Shown: positions 26,259 to 35,552 of the stretch, in pieces
Layout: each line of letters begins with the position of its first letter
Numbering within the stretch: position 1 is the stretch's first letter
NCBI GenBank assembly: GCA_964551735.1
Contig: CAZKEF010000009.1
Location: 1-64,000, forward strand
DNA from: DAOUAT01 sp964551735
Lineage (GTDB): Bacteria > Chloroflexota > Anaerolineae > CG2-30-64-16
DNA: 64,000 nt
Reading direction: 5' to 3'
Position numbers and translations under genes: made by a program
The notes under the pieces: generated by a model
Seen by the model: the letters and a program-made list of their open reading frames with translations, nothing else
Databases searched by the model: none
What the model was told of the DNA's origin: nothing

Positions 26259-27011
26259 ATGCTCACACCCGACCTGATCCGCGACGCGCTTGCCACGCTC
26301 ACCTGCGACTACGCGTTCTACTACCGACAGCGCGGAGGCGAGCCCCTGCTGCTGCAAAACCGGGAGCGCTTCCTGTCCGCATCCATCATCAAGGTGCCCA
26401 TCCTGTTCGCCTGGGCCTATCTGGAACGCATCGGCCGCGCCAACCGGGACGAGATGTGCGAGCTGGACCTGGAGCCATCCGTCGGAGGGTCGGGATTGTC
26501 GCCGCTGTTGGCGACGCGTCGACTGCCGTTCCACGACGTCCTGCTGCTGATGGTCGCGGTCTCCGACAACCTGTGCACCAACCTGGTCATCCGGCGCATC
26601 GGGATCGAGCGGCTGAACAGCATTTTCCACGGGCCGCTGGGGCTGCGCGACACGGCCGTCGAACGCAAGCTGATGGACTACACTGCGCGGGCGGCCGGCA
26701 AGGAGAACTGGGTGTCGGCTCGCGATTGCGTGCGGCTATTCGCCCTGCGCGACGCCCTGAGCGCGGCTGAGCGCGCGTGGATCGAACCGTTGCTGCTGGC
26801 ATGCGACGACCTGGGGCTCTGGCTGCGCAACGTGCCGCGCGACACGGCCGCTTTCTATCATAAGACGGGCAATATCGAGGGCGTGCTGCACGATTGGGGG
26901 TACACCGAGAAGGCCGACCTGTTCCTGCTGACGCAGAACGTGCGGGACGAGCGCGAGGTATATCGCGTGCTGGACCGCCTGGGGCCGCTGCTAATCGTGG
27001 AACAAACCTAA
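26259..27011 (+). CDS. Cytoplasmic class A beta-lactamase-fold serine hydrolase
   Basis: A 250-aa protein with the three penicillin-recognising motifs: SxxK as SIIK (residues 42-45), SDN in VAVSDNLCTN, and KTG in FYHKTGNIEG. The usual secretion signal is absent, so it would stay in the cytoplasm unless the start is wrong. This family in other phyla includes peptidases/esterases rather than antibiotic-resistance enzymes, so resistance should not be assumed. It follows the CitE-like gene by 99 bp. Its stop overlaps the stop of the convergent gene by 4 nt. Confidence 0.82.
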   Translation: MLTPDLIRDALATLTCDYAFYYRQRGGEPLLLQNRERFLSASIIKVPILFAWAYLERIGRANRDEMCELDLEPSVGGSGLSPLLATRRLPFHDVLLLMVAVSDNLCTNLVIRRIGIERLNSIFHGPLGLRDTAVERKLMDYTARAAGKENWVSARDCVRLFALRDALSAAERAWIEPLLLACDDLGLWLRNVPRDTAAFYHKTGNIEGVLHDWGYTEKADLFLLTQNVRDEREVYRVLDRLGPLLIVEQT

Positions 27012-27307
27012 AGTTGAAAGCGTCCGCTGGCCTGGATGATCTTGTAGCTGAAATTCGTGACGTGACCCAGCAGGCGGTCGCGTAATTGCTGCCATTCGGC
27101 GCCGGCGAGGATCTCACGCATGGTCTCGATATCGTTGGTCACGACGCCGGTCAAGATCTGCGGGCCCTGGCCATAAATCGTATACCAGGCCTCGGTGGGC
27201 TGGAGCCCCAGCCGCATCAGCCCGGGGGCAAACTCTTGCATCACGAACTCAAAGTAAGGCTGTTCGTGGCCAGACTTGATGTCCCATTTCATAAGAAGCT
27301 TGACCAT
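27008..27307 (-). CDS. Small hypothetical protein (dimeric alpha-beta barrel-like)
   Basis: A 99-aa protein starting MVKLLMKWDIKSGHEQPYFE. The pattern of a short beta strand, 'G' turn and amphipathic helix (EFVMQEFAPGLMRLGLQ) resembles NIPSNAP/ferredoxin-like dimeric alpha-beta barrels, but no catalytic motif is seen. I chose ATG 27307, next to a weak AAAGGA site; the longer frame to 27625 overlaps the divergent gene and is unlikely. Its stop codon overlaps that of the convergent serine hydrolase. Confidence 0.6.
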   Translation of the reverse strand: MVKLLMKWDIKSGHEQPYFEFVMQEFAPGLMRLGLQPTEAWYTIYGQGPQILTGVVTNDIETMREILAGAEWQQLRDRLLGHVTNFSYKIIQASGRFQL

Positions 27308-27389
27308 GGCCGACCGTCCTTTTCTGCGCCTGCGGTGGGGTGAGGATACCAGAATACGCAACTTTAAGCAAACGCCGGTGATTGTCAAT

Positions 27390-29468
27390 ATGCGTCTCGG
27401 CCTGATGGCATGGCTCCGGGATCGAGGCTGCACGCCAGCCCCCTGTAGGCTGTGCCAGTCTGTGGCATGGTTGATCGCCCTAACCTTGCTGGTGACGTGC
27501 CTGCTGGCGGCGATCCCGGCGCGTGCACATGCAGAGACCCCAGGGACTGCACCGGTCGCGCTCGTGCCGGCCGATGGCAACGCGCGCGGCGTCCAACTGC
27601 GCGCGCAAGCGGTGGACATCACCATACGTCAGGACGCCGATGGCATCTGGGCCGATACCAGCCTCTGGATGCGGCTTCACAACCCAGGCCAGACGGCCGC
27701 CGCAGTGCCGGTGGCCCTGACCGGTCCCCAGGCCGGCCCCATCGACCTGCCATCGGATCTGGCGCTCACGGTGGGCAGGGCATCGCTCACACTACAGCCC
27801 CTCCCAGCGCCGGACGGCGAGTTGGTGCTCGGCCCGACTGAGCCCATCACCGTGCCGTTGCGCGGCAGCGTCATGGTGCGACTGCGCTACCGTCAGGCGC
27901 TCCCTGCAGCCGGCGATGTCGCCACGTCCCGCTACCCACTCACGGCAACCACGCGCTGGCCCGGCACGCCCGAATCGCTGCGGGTCACGATCCGCTTCGC
28001 CGAACCTGTGTCACCTGAGCAGATCCTGGCCTACGAATCCTTGCCGAAACATCTCGACCCCGATGCCGCGACCTGGCATTGGGAATACAAAAAGGCCGCG
28101 CAAGATGTGGCGATAGCCTTCGTGTCCAACGCGTGGTGGGCCGCGCTAACCACCGGACGCGCGGCCGCGACCGCCGCCGAGGCGGGTCCAATACAGCACC
28201 TGGCTCTGGCCCGGCGTTACCGCGCGCTGGCCGGCCTGCCGATCCCGCCGCTGGCCGTGGCCACCGACCTGTTCGAGCGTTACTATCCGCTGGCCGTGGC
28301 GGAACTAAAAACCGTGCTCCGCACCGCCGCTCCTGCTGACCCGGCCGTCGCCGTCGCGCGCGTGGAACTGGCCGACCTCTACCGGCTGCGCAGCGAACGG
28401 GCCGAAACTGAGACCGCCCAGGCGTTCCTGCTGCTGGCCGCGGGCGAGCTGGAAGCCGCAGCCGAGAGCAGCGATCCGGCCGTGGCCGCGGCCGCGGCTG
28501 AGCTCTACGGCCAGCTTGCCGCATCGGCCAGTGCGCGCGGGGATGCGGTATTGGCAGGACAGCATCGAATGCGGCAAGCAGCCCTGCAAGCAACGGGCAT
28601 GACAGCCAACGACGACGCGCTGGCGCAGGCGGCAGCGTTGGCGCAGGCTATCCGCGCCGTCGAGGCCGGCGACCTGGCCGTCGCGCGCGCCCTTATCGCA
28701 GAGGCGTTCGGCCCGCTTGCCGTCACCTTGCCCGATGCGCCGCCCCCCCTGATTGGCCATGCGCGTGCCACGGTGGCATCAACCCCCGACCGGCGAGTGA
28801 TCACCCTGCGCCTGGGACCCGCTGGTGACGCCGCTGGCCTGGCGCCCTTGCTGGCAGAGGTCGCTGCGGCTGTGGGACCCTTCGCCCAGGTCGAGGCCGG
28901 GGCCGACAGCCTCACAATAACGCTGGCCGGCACACCCGCGCAATGGCGCGAGGTCCAGACACGCCTGGAGGCATCCCTGCCCGCCACACCCGAGCTCGCA
29001 CTCCTGGCCAGCATCCTGCAGCCGGCCGCGCTGAGCTGGGAGTCCACTGCCGAGACCTTCCGATTCACAGAGCGTTATGTCGAGTTAGTGAGCCTCACCC
29101 CCGCGGTCGCAGCCTGGGAAGCGCAGGCCGCACGCATCGAGCAACTAGCCCGTACACGCGCGGGCGCAGCGGATGGACTGCCAGCCTGGCTGGATGCGGC
29201 ACCTCGGGAGCAACTGGCCGGCGTGCAGCGCGCCCTGTGGGCGGCCGACGCAGCCGCCTGGCGCGCGCTGACCCAGGGCAGCGGCGCGACGTACCAGGTC
29301 ATACTGGGGCTGAGAGGCGAAGAACGGCAATGGGCCGTAGATGCGGGGGCGGCCCGCCAACTGACCGCAGAAGCGGTGGCCTGGCGGGAGGACCGGCTGG
29401 CCTGGGCCGCGGGGGGTGCGGTGCTGCTGTTGATTCTGCTGGCGCTGGGGGTGTGGCGGCTGGTCTAA
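27390..29468 (+). CDS. Secreted, C-terminally membrane-anchored TPR-like protein
   Basis: A 692-aa protein with an N-terminal signal peptide (hydrophobic core WLIALTLLVTCLLAAIP, cleavage probably after ARAHA) and a C-terminal membrane helix (GGAVLLLILLALGVW). After a beta-rich domain of ~220 residues it is strongly alanine-rich and helical, with solenoid-like segments (e.g. ARVELADLYRLRSERAETET). No enzymatic motif is visible. It is divergent from the small gene at 27307 with an 82-bp gap. Probably an envelope scaffold; no known family recognised. Confidence 0.7.
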   Translation: MRLGLMAWLRDRGCTPAPCRLCQSVAWLIALTLLVTCLLAAIPARAHAETPGTAPVALVPADGNARGVQLRAQAVDITIRQDADGIWADTSLWMRLHNPGQTAAAVPVALTGPQAGPIDLPSDLALTVGRASLTLQPLPAPDGELVLGPTEPITVPLRGSVMVRLRYRQALPAAGDVATSRYPLTATTRWPGTPESLRVTIRFAEPVSPEQILAYESLPKHLDPDAATWHWEYKKAAQDVAIAFVSNAWWAALTTGRAAATAAEAGPIQHLALARRYRALAGLPIPPLAVATDLFERYYPLAVAELKTVLRTAAPADPAVAVARVELADLYRLRSERAETETAQAFLLLAAGELEAAAESSDPAVAAAAAELYGQLAASASARGDAVLAGQHRMRQAALQATGMTANDDALAQAAALAQAIRAVEAGDLAVARALIAEAFGPLAVTLPDAPPPLIGHARATVASTPDRRVITLRLGPAGDAAGLAPLLAEVAAAVGPFAQVEAGADSLTITLAGTPAQWREVQTRLEASLPATPELALLASILQPAALSWESTAETFRFTERYVELVSLTPAVAAWEAQAARIEQLARTRAGAADGLPAWLDAAPREQLAGVQRALWAADAAAWRALTQGSGATYQVILGLRGEERQWAVDAGAARQLTAEAVAWREDRLAWAAGGAVLLLILLALGVWRLV

Positions 29469-29470
29469 AT

Positions 29471-29524
29471 TCGAGGCTTCAGCCCAGCCGCGCGCTTGGC
29501 GGGCGAAACCGGCTGAAGCCTCGA
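29471..29524. repeat. Palindromic element, TCGAGGCTTCAGCC family
   Basis: Perfect 14-bp inverted arms TCGAGGCTTCAGCC (29471-29484) and GGCTGAAGCCTCGA (29511-29524) around a 26-nt loop, placed between the convergent membrane-anchored protein and the M42 peptidase. It could serve as a bidirectional terminator. Two further members are at 30704-30760 and 47432-47511. Confidence 0.8.
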
Positions 29525-29537
29525 GTCCAGATGGAGG

Positions 29538-30542
29538 TTAAACCTCAATCGGCCCGGTCAGCAACGCGGTCAACAAGTCCACCGCCCCACGCACGTCCCG
29601 CTGGTCAACGATCTGCGACGGGGTGTGGACGTGGCGGCTAGGAAGGGAGAGGGCCGTGGCCGGCACGCCAGCGCGCGCCACCTGCATCGCGTACGCGTCG
29701 GTGGTGCCGCCCATCAGCACCTCAAGCTGGTAGGGGATGCCCGCCGCCTCGGCCCGGGCGATCAGCAGCCGGTTCAGGCCGCTGTGGCTGATCATGCCGG
29801 AATCCTGCACCTTGATGGCGACCCCGCGGCCCAGATGCACCTCCATGGCCCGGCGGGTGCGCGGCAGGTCGCCGGTCAGGGTGACGTCCAGCGCGATGGC
29901 GATCTCCGGGTCAATGGCGTAGGCCGAGGTCTGCGCGCCCCGCGTGCCCACCTCTTCCTGGGTGGTGAAGACCGCGTAGAGGTCGTGGGGGATCGCGGCG
30001 CCCTTCAAGTCGTGCAGAAGCTGTGCCAGCACCACGCAGCCGATCCGGTCATCCATATTGGGCGAGAACCAGGCGTTGCCCTGCGCCGCGAACCCGGGCC
30101 AAAACGCGGCCACGTCGCCCACTTTTTGCTTCACCTCCGCGCGGTCCGTGGCGCCCACATCAATGAACATCTCGTTGAACTCGGGCAACGTCTTATTCGG
30201 CTCGGCGCGGCCGTCAACCCCCACCGTGCCGACGGTGCCATCCGCGAAGCGCACCTGTGCGCCCCAGCATGCGCCCCGGTAGATGCCGCCGACCGGCGCG
30301 AAGCGCATGAAGCCCTTCTCGTCAATGTGCGTCACCATCAGGCCGATCTGATCCATGTGCGCGGCCAGCATGACGCGCTTGCCGCTGCCCGTCCCTTTAC
30401 GGAACGCGATCAGGTTGCCCAGCACATCCACCCGCACCTCGTCGGCCAACGGCTCGATCTCCGCGCGGAGCACGGCCCGGATCTCACCTTCAAAGCCCGA
30501 GACGCCGAACGCCTCGGATAGTTTTTGGGCTAGTTCTTGCAC
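29538..30542 (-). CDS. M42-family aminopeptidase (third of tandem set)
   Basis: A 334-aa co-catalytic di-zinc aminopeptidase (TET/glutamyl aminopeptidase type). Metal and catalytic residues are AAHMDQIG, the bridging Asp in NMDDRIG, the catalytic EE in TQEEVGTRGA, the Asp in ALDVTLTGD and the His in RHVHTPSQ. GTG start at 30542 with GGGAG 8 nt upstream. TET enzymes are tetrahedral dodecamers in the cytoplasm that trim peptides left by proteasome-like proteases. Separated from the other two copies by 231 bp of repeats. Confidence 0.93.
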   Translation of the reverse strand: MQELAQKLSEAFGVSGFEGEIRAVLRAEIEPLADEVRVDVLGNLIAFRKGTGSGKRVMLAAHMDQIGLMVTHIDEKGFMRFAPVGGIYRGACWGAQVRFADGTVGTVGVDGRAEPNKTLPEFNEMFIDVGATDRAEVKQKVGDVAAFWPGFAAQGNAWFSPNMDDRIGCVVLAQLLHDLKGAAIPHDLYAVFTTQEEVGTRGAQTSAYAIDPEIAIALDVTLTGDLPRTRRAMEVHLGRGVAIKVQDSGMISHSGLNRLLIARAEAAGIPYQLEVLMGGTTDAYAMQVARAGVPATALSLPSRHVHTPSQIVDQRDVRGAVDLLTALLTGPIEV

Positions 30543-30625
30543 GATAATACTCCCTCGAAAATGCCAGCTATCCTTCGACGAGCTCAGGATGCCTGGGGCC
30601 TGCGCAAAACAGCACCCTTCAACGC

Positions 30626-30664
30626 GCTCAGGCTTCGTCCTGAGGCTCAGCCCGAAGGGATGCT
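30626..30664. repeat. 39-bp dispersed repeat (copy 1)
   Basis: Starts GCTCAGGCTTCGTCCTGAGG and ends AGGGATGCT. The same 39 nt recur at 58641-58679 with a single A/G difference. The first half folds as CTCAGG-CTTCGT-CCTGAG. The copy lies between two M42 genes. Confidence 0.75.
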
Positions 30665-30703
30665 CAGTGTAATGCGTTGAGTCAGTCCTACACCCATCGA
30701 CAA

Positions 30704-30760
30704 AATCGAGCCTTCAGGCGGTTTGGCGCTCGGAGAAAGAAACCGGCTAAAGCCTCGATT
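30704..30760. repeat. Palindromic element, AATCGAGGCTTTAGCCGG family
   Basis: Imperfect inverted repeat. The right arm (30743-30760) is an exact 18-nt reverse complement of the left arm at 47432-47449; the left arm has diverged (AATCGAG-CCTTCAGGC). Located in the intergenic gap between two M42 genes, 14 bp from the stop of the second. Confidence 0.7.
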
Positions 30761-30773
30761 CCAGTTTGGCGCG

Positions 30774-31844
30774 TTACGCCTCGCGCACAACGTGCTGCCG
30801 CGCGATCCGCCCCAAGGCGGCGCGCATCAGGCGCACGGTATCGTCCAGGTCGTTCAAGTTCAGGATGGCGGCCGGGCTGTGGATGTAACGACACGGCACG
30901 GCCACAGCGATGGCCGGCACGCCCGCGCCGGCCAGGTGGATCGCGCCGGCGTCGGTGCCGCCTAGGCCCGGCGCTTTGTACTGGATGGGCAGCCCCTCAA
31001 CCTCGGCGGTCTCCCGCAGCAGCCGGAGCAGGCCGGGGTGCGACACCAGGGAGCGATCCATGAGCGTCACTGCGGGCCCATCCCCCAGCCGCGTCACCGG
31101 CGATTCATCTTCCTCCGGCGGCTTGGGCAGGTCGTCGCAGATGGTGCCCTCCAGCGCGAACGCCGCATCCGGGGCCAACCGGTAAGCCGCGACGCGCGCA
31201 CCGCGCAGGCCCACCTCCTCCTGCACAGTGAAGACCGCGTACAGGTCCACCGGGTAGCGCTCGGACAGCAGCGCGATGGCGGTGGCGCAGCCGGCACGGT
31301 CGTCGAAGGCCTTGCCGCGGGCCGTCGGCCACGCGGGGTCGGCGCTGAGCACGGTGAAGCGCGTGGCGAAAGTGCCGTAATCGCCCACCTTGACCTTGGC
31401 CCCCGCGGCCTTGTCGTCGGCCGCGCCGATGTCAATGGCCAGGTCGTCAATCGCCATCACTTTGTCGGCCTGCCCGCCCTTTTGCAGGTGCGGCACCGGC
31501 GCGCCGATCACACCAGGGACGCGCTCGTCGCCGATCACCACCCGCTTCGCCAGGAGCAGCCGGGCATCCAGCCCGCCGACTGCGGCGAAGCCCAGCGTGC
31601 CGCCCTTGCCCACCTCGGTGATCATGAAGCCGACCTCGTCCATGTGCGCGGCCAGCATCACCTTCAGCCGGGGCTCCGGCCCTGTGCCGGCCTTGAACGC
31701 GATCAGGTTGCCCAGGGCATCCACCTCGACGCTGTCCACCAGCCCTTCGATCTCTGCCTTGATCAACGCCCGGACGCTTTTCTCGCGGCCCGACGGCCCG
31801 AATTCGTTGGAGAGCTTTTCCAGCAGGTCACGCAGCTCGGTCAC
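30774..31844 (-). CDS. M42-family aminopeptidase (second of tandem set)
   Basis: A 356-aa paralogue. Conserved residues: AAHMDEVGF, the bridging Asp in FDDRAGC, EE in VQEEVGLRGAR, and His in CRYIHSPAA. At the site where the other copies have Asp (ALDVT) this one has Glu (ALEGTICDD), a conservative change in a metal-ligand position. GTG start at 31844 preceded by GAGGAGG; only 1 bp separates it from the stop of the first copy, so translation is probably coupled. Different substrate specificity from its neighbours is likely but cannot be assigned. Confidence 0.93.
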   Translation of the reverse strand: MTELRDLLEKLSNEFGPSGREKSVRALIKAEIEGLVDSVEVDALGNLIAFKAGTGPEPRLKVMLAAHMDEVGFMITEVGKGGTLGFAAVGGLDARLLLAKRVVIGDERVPGVIGAPVPHLQKGGQADKVMAIDDLAIDIGAADDKAAGAKVKVGDYGTFATRFTVLSADPAWPTARGKAFDDRAGCATAIALLSERYPVDLYAVFTVQEEVGLRGARVAAYRLAPDAAFALEGTICDDLPKPPEEDESPVTRLGDGPAVTLMDRSLVSHPGLLRLLRETAEVEGLPIQYKAPGLGGTDAGAIHLAGAGVPAIAVAVPCRYIHSPAAILNLNDLDDTVRLMRAALGRIARQHVVREA

Positions 31845-31845
31845 G

Positions 31846-32940
31846 TCACACCTCCTCTGCCAGCGCGGCCAGGATGGCGGCGTCCAGCCGGCTGATGAAC
31901 GCGGCTAACAGCCGGGCGGCCCGGTCAATGTCGGCCACGACCACGGTCTCCACCGCGGAGTGCATGTAGCGGACGGGGATGCTGATCAGGCCGGTGGGGA
32001 TGCCCTGCCGCGTCACCTGCACGGCCCAGGCGTCGGTGCCCGACGCGCCCGGCAGCGCCTCGGTGACGTAGGGGATCTCCAGGGCGTCGGCCGCGTCCCG
32101 CAGCCGCTTGACGATCCCCGGATGCAGGTTCGGCCCCCAGCCGATGGCCGGTCCCTTGTCCATGGCGACGGTCTCGCGGCCGTTGATGCCGGGCGTCTCA
32201 CCGAAGGTTACGTCAATGGCCACCGCCAGCTCGGGCGCCAGGCCGAACGCGCTGGCTTTAGCTCCGCGCAGGCCGATCTCCTCCTGCACGGTCGCCACCG
32301 CGTAGACGTCCCAGGTGTGTTGCATGGCGGCCAGGTAGCCCAGCGCGCCCAGCATCGCGGCCACGCTGGCCCGGTTATCCAGCGCCTTCGACGCGATACG
32401 GCCGCCCAACAGTTCGGTATACGGCCCTTTGATGGCGACGCGGTCGCCCACGCGCACGATGCCGCGCTCGAAAAACGCGGCCGGCTGGCCCAGGTCCACC
32501 CGCAGATCGGCCAGCGGGATCACCTGGTCGCGCTCGGCCGCTGCCAAGACGTGGGGCGGCCGGCTGCCCACGTAGCCCGGCAGGCCGTCGGGATATGCCT
32601 CCGCGCCGGGGCCGGTAGGGTAGACCGTGACCGCCTGGCCCAGCACCGAGCGCGGGTCAATGCCGCCGACCTTGGAGACGTGCAGGAAACCGCCATCAAC
32701 CCTGGTGACGATCAGGCCGATCTCGTCCATGTGGGCCGCCAGCAAGATCCGGCCGGGCGGCTCGGCTGCGCCAGGGCGACGTAAGATCACGCTGCCCAAC
32801 GCGTCGGTCCGGGCCTCGGCCGCGTACGCGCCCTCCAGGGCCCATGAACGCACCAGCGCGGCCACGCTGTCCTCACTGCCCGAGGAGCCATCCGCGGCCG
32901 TCAGGCGCCGGAGAAGCTCGCTGATTTGCGCCTTATCCAT
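31846..32940 (-). CDS. M42-family aminopeptidase (first of tandem set)
   Basis: A 364-aa paralogue starting MDKAQISELLRRLTAADGSS. Motifs: AAHMDEIGL, bridging Asp in ALDNRASVA, EE in VQEEIGLRGAK, Asp in AIDVTFGE and His in VRYMHSAVE. The start is placed at ATG 32940 because the upstream extension is not protein-like and overlaps a 229-bp promoter-containing gap to the divergent transglutaminase gene. First gene of a three-peptidase operon. Confidence 0.92.
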   Translation of the reverse strand: MDKAQISELLRRLTAADGSSGSEDSVAALVRSWALEGAYAAEARTDALGSVILRRPGAAEPPGRILLAAHMDEIGLIVTRVDGGFLHVSKVGGIDPRSVLGQAVTVYPTGPGAEAYPDGLPGYVGSRPPHVLAAAERDQVIPLADLRVDLGQPAAFFERGIVRVGDRVAIKGPYTELLGGRIASKALDNRASVAAMLGALGYLAAMQHTWDVYAVATVQEEIGLRGAKASAFGLAPELAVAIDVTFGETPGINGRETVAMDKGPAIGWGPNLHPGIVKRLRDAADALEIPYVTEALPGASGTDAWAVQVTRQGIPTGLISIPVRYMHSAVETVVVADIDRAARLLAAFISRLDAAILAALAEEV

Positions 32941-33090
32941 GATGTTGTTGCCTCGCGATGTTGCGGTTGGTAAAACAGGTACATTGTACCCCGGCCCGGG
33001 GTCGGCGTCAAAGGCGGCGATGAATCCTGTTGACGCGCCCCCATGCTGGCAGGTGCGGGGCCGTACACTGCTGAAAGGATGAGCGGTCAC

Positions 33091-33118
33091 TTGACACCAC
33101 CCCATCATTCGTTACAAT
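33091..33118 (+). promoter_or_regulatory. Promoter of the second transglutaminase gene
   Basis: Perfect TTGACA (33091-33096), 16-nt spacer, TACAAT (33113-33118), 51 nt before the ATG at 33170. Confidence 0.7.
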
Positions 33119-33169
33119 GGAGCAGCCAGCAAGTACATTGGCATTGCGCGCCAACGCGTTGCGAGAGAT

Positions 33170-35509
33170 ATGATGACCAGTCGGGTGCAAACATTCCCCC
33201 CACAGACACAGCCGCTTCCTACAGACTCGCCGGCCGATCGGCTGGCGCGCGGGGGCGGCTGGTGGACGCTGACCTTGGCCATGGTGATGCTGTTCGCCAT
33301 GACCGAGGCCCTCAACGCGGCCGAATGGAGCGAGGGGCTGTCCGCAGTGCGGCTGATGGTGCTCGGCGGCGCGTTATTGGCCTTCGTCCTGGCGCTTACC
33401 CGTTGGGAGGGATTCTTCCCTGCCTTCTACAGCGCCGTGACCAGCGTGGCGTGGCTGACCTTCGTGTTCAATCAACTCCTCTTCACAGCGTTGACCGCGC
33501 AGGAGAGCTTCGCCGAACTGATCCAACGCAACGTCAATTGGATCGCCGCGCTGATCAATGGCAGCGCCAGCGCCGATAACCTGATCTTCGTCACCCAGCT
33601 CAGCCTCCTGGGGTGGTGGATCGGCTACCTCGCGATCTGGAGCCTCCTGCGCCACCAGCGCATGTTGCTGGCGGTGCTGCCGGCGGGCGTTGCGCTGCTG
33701 GTGAACAGCTACTACGCGACCGAAGGGATGACCGGCTTCCTGATCGTATATCTGGGTGCAGTGTTGCTGCTGGCGATCCGCATTGAGCTGGCGCGCAACG
33801 AAGCGCGCTGGCAGGTGACGCAGGTGCGCTACGCGCCCGATATCGTGTTCGATTTCTTGAAAGCCGGCCTCATTTTCACCATCGTGATCATCGTTGCCGC
33901 CTGGACCTTGCCCGACATCGCCAACCGGGCGACCATGGAACGTTTGCTCCGCCCCTTTGAGGAACCGTGGCAGCGCGTCGAGGATACCTGGCAGCGCATG
34001 TACCAGTCCATCAACGCCCGCAACCCGCCTGTTGTTACGACAGCGTTTGGCAAAAGCTTGAACTTGGGCGGGCCGGTCAACCTGACCGATCGGCCGATCT
34101 TCGAGGCCAATGGCCCGGAGAGCACCTACTGGCGAGCTGCCACCTTCGACAGGTACACCGGCACGGGCTGGCTGAACACAGACAAAGATGTGGTGGTCCT
34201 GGAGCGCGATGAACCTCTGGGCGAGCCGCTGGTCTCGGAGACGCAGACCGTCACCTACACCGTACGCCCCCTGGAGCAAGGCCAGAACACGATCTTCGCC
34301 CCACCCCAGCCGCTGCGGGTGGACGTGCCCACTAACGCGGATGTCACTGAAACGGGTGAACGCCCCGTGCTGCGCAGTGTATCGGTGTTGCGGAGCCGGG
34401 TCAGCCTAAGCGCAGATGAGGGGTATCAAGTTGTCTCCGCGGTCAGCACAGCCTCGGTCGAAAAGCTCCAGGGCGATATGGCAGATTATCCGCCCTGGGT
34501 TGAGGAACGCTACCTGCAACTGCCCGACTCCGTGCCTTTCCGCGTGCGCGATCTGGCGCAGCGCATCACCGCCGCTTACGAGAACCCTTACGACAAAGCC
34601 GATGCGGTCGAGGCAGTGCTGCGCACCTACACCTACAATCAGCAGGTAGCTGCGCCGCCAACCGGGGTTGACAGTGTGGATTACTTCCTGTTCGAATCAC
34701 GGGAAGGGTATTGCGACTATTACGCCAGCGCGATGGTGGTGATGCTGCGGTCGGTGGGGGTGCCTGCGCGGCTGGTGGTAGGCTACACGCCCGGCGAACT
34801 GGTCCCAAAGCAGGAAGTGGCATTCGACCTACCTGACACGTACCGCATCCTTGAGCGCAACGCGCACGCCTGGCCTGAGGTTTACTTCCCTTCGTACGGC
34901 TGGATCCAATTCGAGCCAACCGCCTCTGAACCACAGATAATCCGGCCTGTGGTAGTCGAGTCGGACCCCCTGGAGCCGGGACTGCCACGGAACGACATGC
35001 CCTTGAGCGACCTGGACGAAGTTCCGCTGCCAGATGACTTCGGCCTGACCGATGACTGGACATCGGAGGGGACGCGCGGCGCGCTAGTGGTCTGGCTTGA
35101 GCGTAATTGGCGGTGGCTGGTAGCCTTGGGGTTGGCCGCGGGGATTGCAGTCGCGGTTTTCCGCCAATTCCAACGCCGCCAGCAGGCTCTCTTCCGTGAC
35201 GGCGCGGTGCTAACCCGCCTGTTTGGGCTGCTAGGCGCCTGGGCCGGCCGCCTGGGCGTGCCGTGGTTGGCCAGCGCTACCCCGTTGGAACGCGCGGCTC
35301 AATTCGAGCAAAAGATGCCTGAGTCCGCAGAGACCGTAGGCGCCCTGGCGTCGTTGTTTGTGGCGCAGCAGTATGGCCGGCAGGATCCCGCGCCGGAAAA
35401 GCTATCGATGTTGGCCGAGGGATGGCGCAGCCTGCAACCCAGACTTTGGCGGCAGTGGCTGTTGGGAGAGGCAAGCAGGCTCGATCCGCGGCGCAAGGGT
35501 GCCAGCTGA
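33170..35509 (+). CDS. TgpA-like membrane transglutaminase (second copy)
   Basis: A 779-aa protein with the same plan as the copy at 20.7-23.1 kb: several N-terminal membrane helices (WWTLTLAMVMLFAM, ALLAFVLALTRW and others to ~residue 260), extracytoplasmic domain, catalytic Cys in REGYCDYYASAMVV (about residue 514), His in NAHAWPEVYFPSYGW, FEPTA, then a single helix near residue 650 and a cytoplasmic tail. No DUF58 or MoxR gene is adjacent. It has its own near-consensus promoter. Likely cell-surface cross-linking or processing role. Confidence 0.9.
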   Translation: MMTSRVQTFPPQTQPLPTDSPADRLARGGGWWTLTLAMVMLFAMTEALNAAEWSEGLSAVRLMVLGGALLAFVLALTRWEGFFPAFYSAVTSVAWLTFVFNQLLFTALTAQESFAELIQRNVNWIAALINGSASADNLIFVTQLSLLGWWIGYLAIWSLLRHQRMLLAVLPAGVALLVNSYYATEGMTGFLIVYLGAVLLLAIRIELARNEARWQVTQVRYAPDIVFDFLKAGLIFTIVIIVAAWTLPDIANRATMERLLRPFEEPWQRVEDTWQRMYQSINARNPPVVTTAFGKSLNLGGPVNLTDRPIFEANGPESTYWRAATFDRYTGTGWLNTDKDVVVLERDEPLGEPLVSETQTVTYTVRPLEQGQNTIFAPPQPLRVDVPTNADVTETGERPVLRSVSVLRSRVSLSADEGYQVVSAVSTASVEKLQGDMADYPPWVEERYLQLPDSVPFRVRDLAQRITAAYENPYDKADAVEAVLRTYTYNQQVAAPPTGVDSVDYFLFESREGYCDYYASAMVVMLRSVGVPARLVVGYTPGELVPKQEVAFDLPDTYRILERNAHAWPEVYFPSYGWIQFEPTASEPQIIRPVVVESDPLEPGLPRNDMPLSDLDEVPLPDDFGLTDDWTSEGTRGALVVWLERNWRWLVALGLAAGIAVAVFRQFQRRQQALFRDGAVLTRLFGLLGAWAGRLGVPWLASATPLERAAQFEQKMPESAETVGALASLFVAQQYGRQDPAPEKLSMLAEGWRSLQPRLWRQWLLGEASRLDPRRKGAS

Positions 35510-35552
35510 CCGGAGTGCCTCCAGCGATCACGTTGCGCGCGGCGCGCAGATG

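Noticed and set aside
26259..27011. Antibiotic-resistance beta-lactamase
   Set aside because: SxxK, SDN and KTG are present but there is no export signal and no context of resistance; a housekeeping serine hydrolase is more likely.
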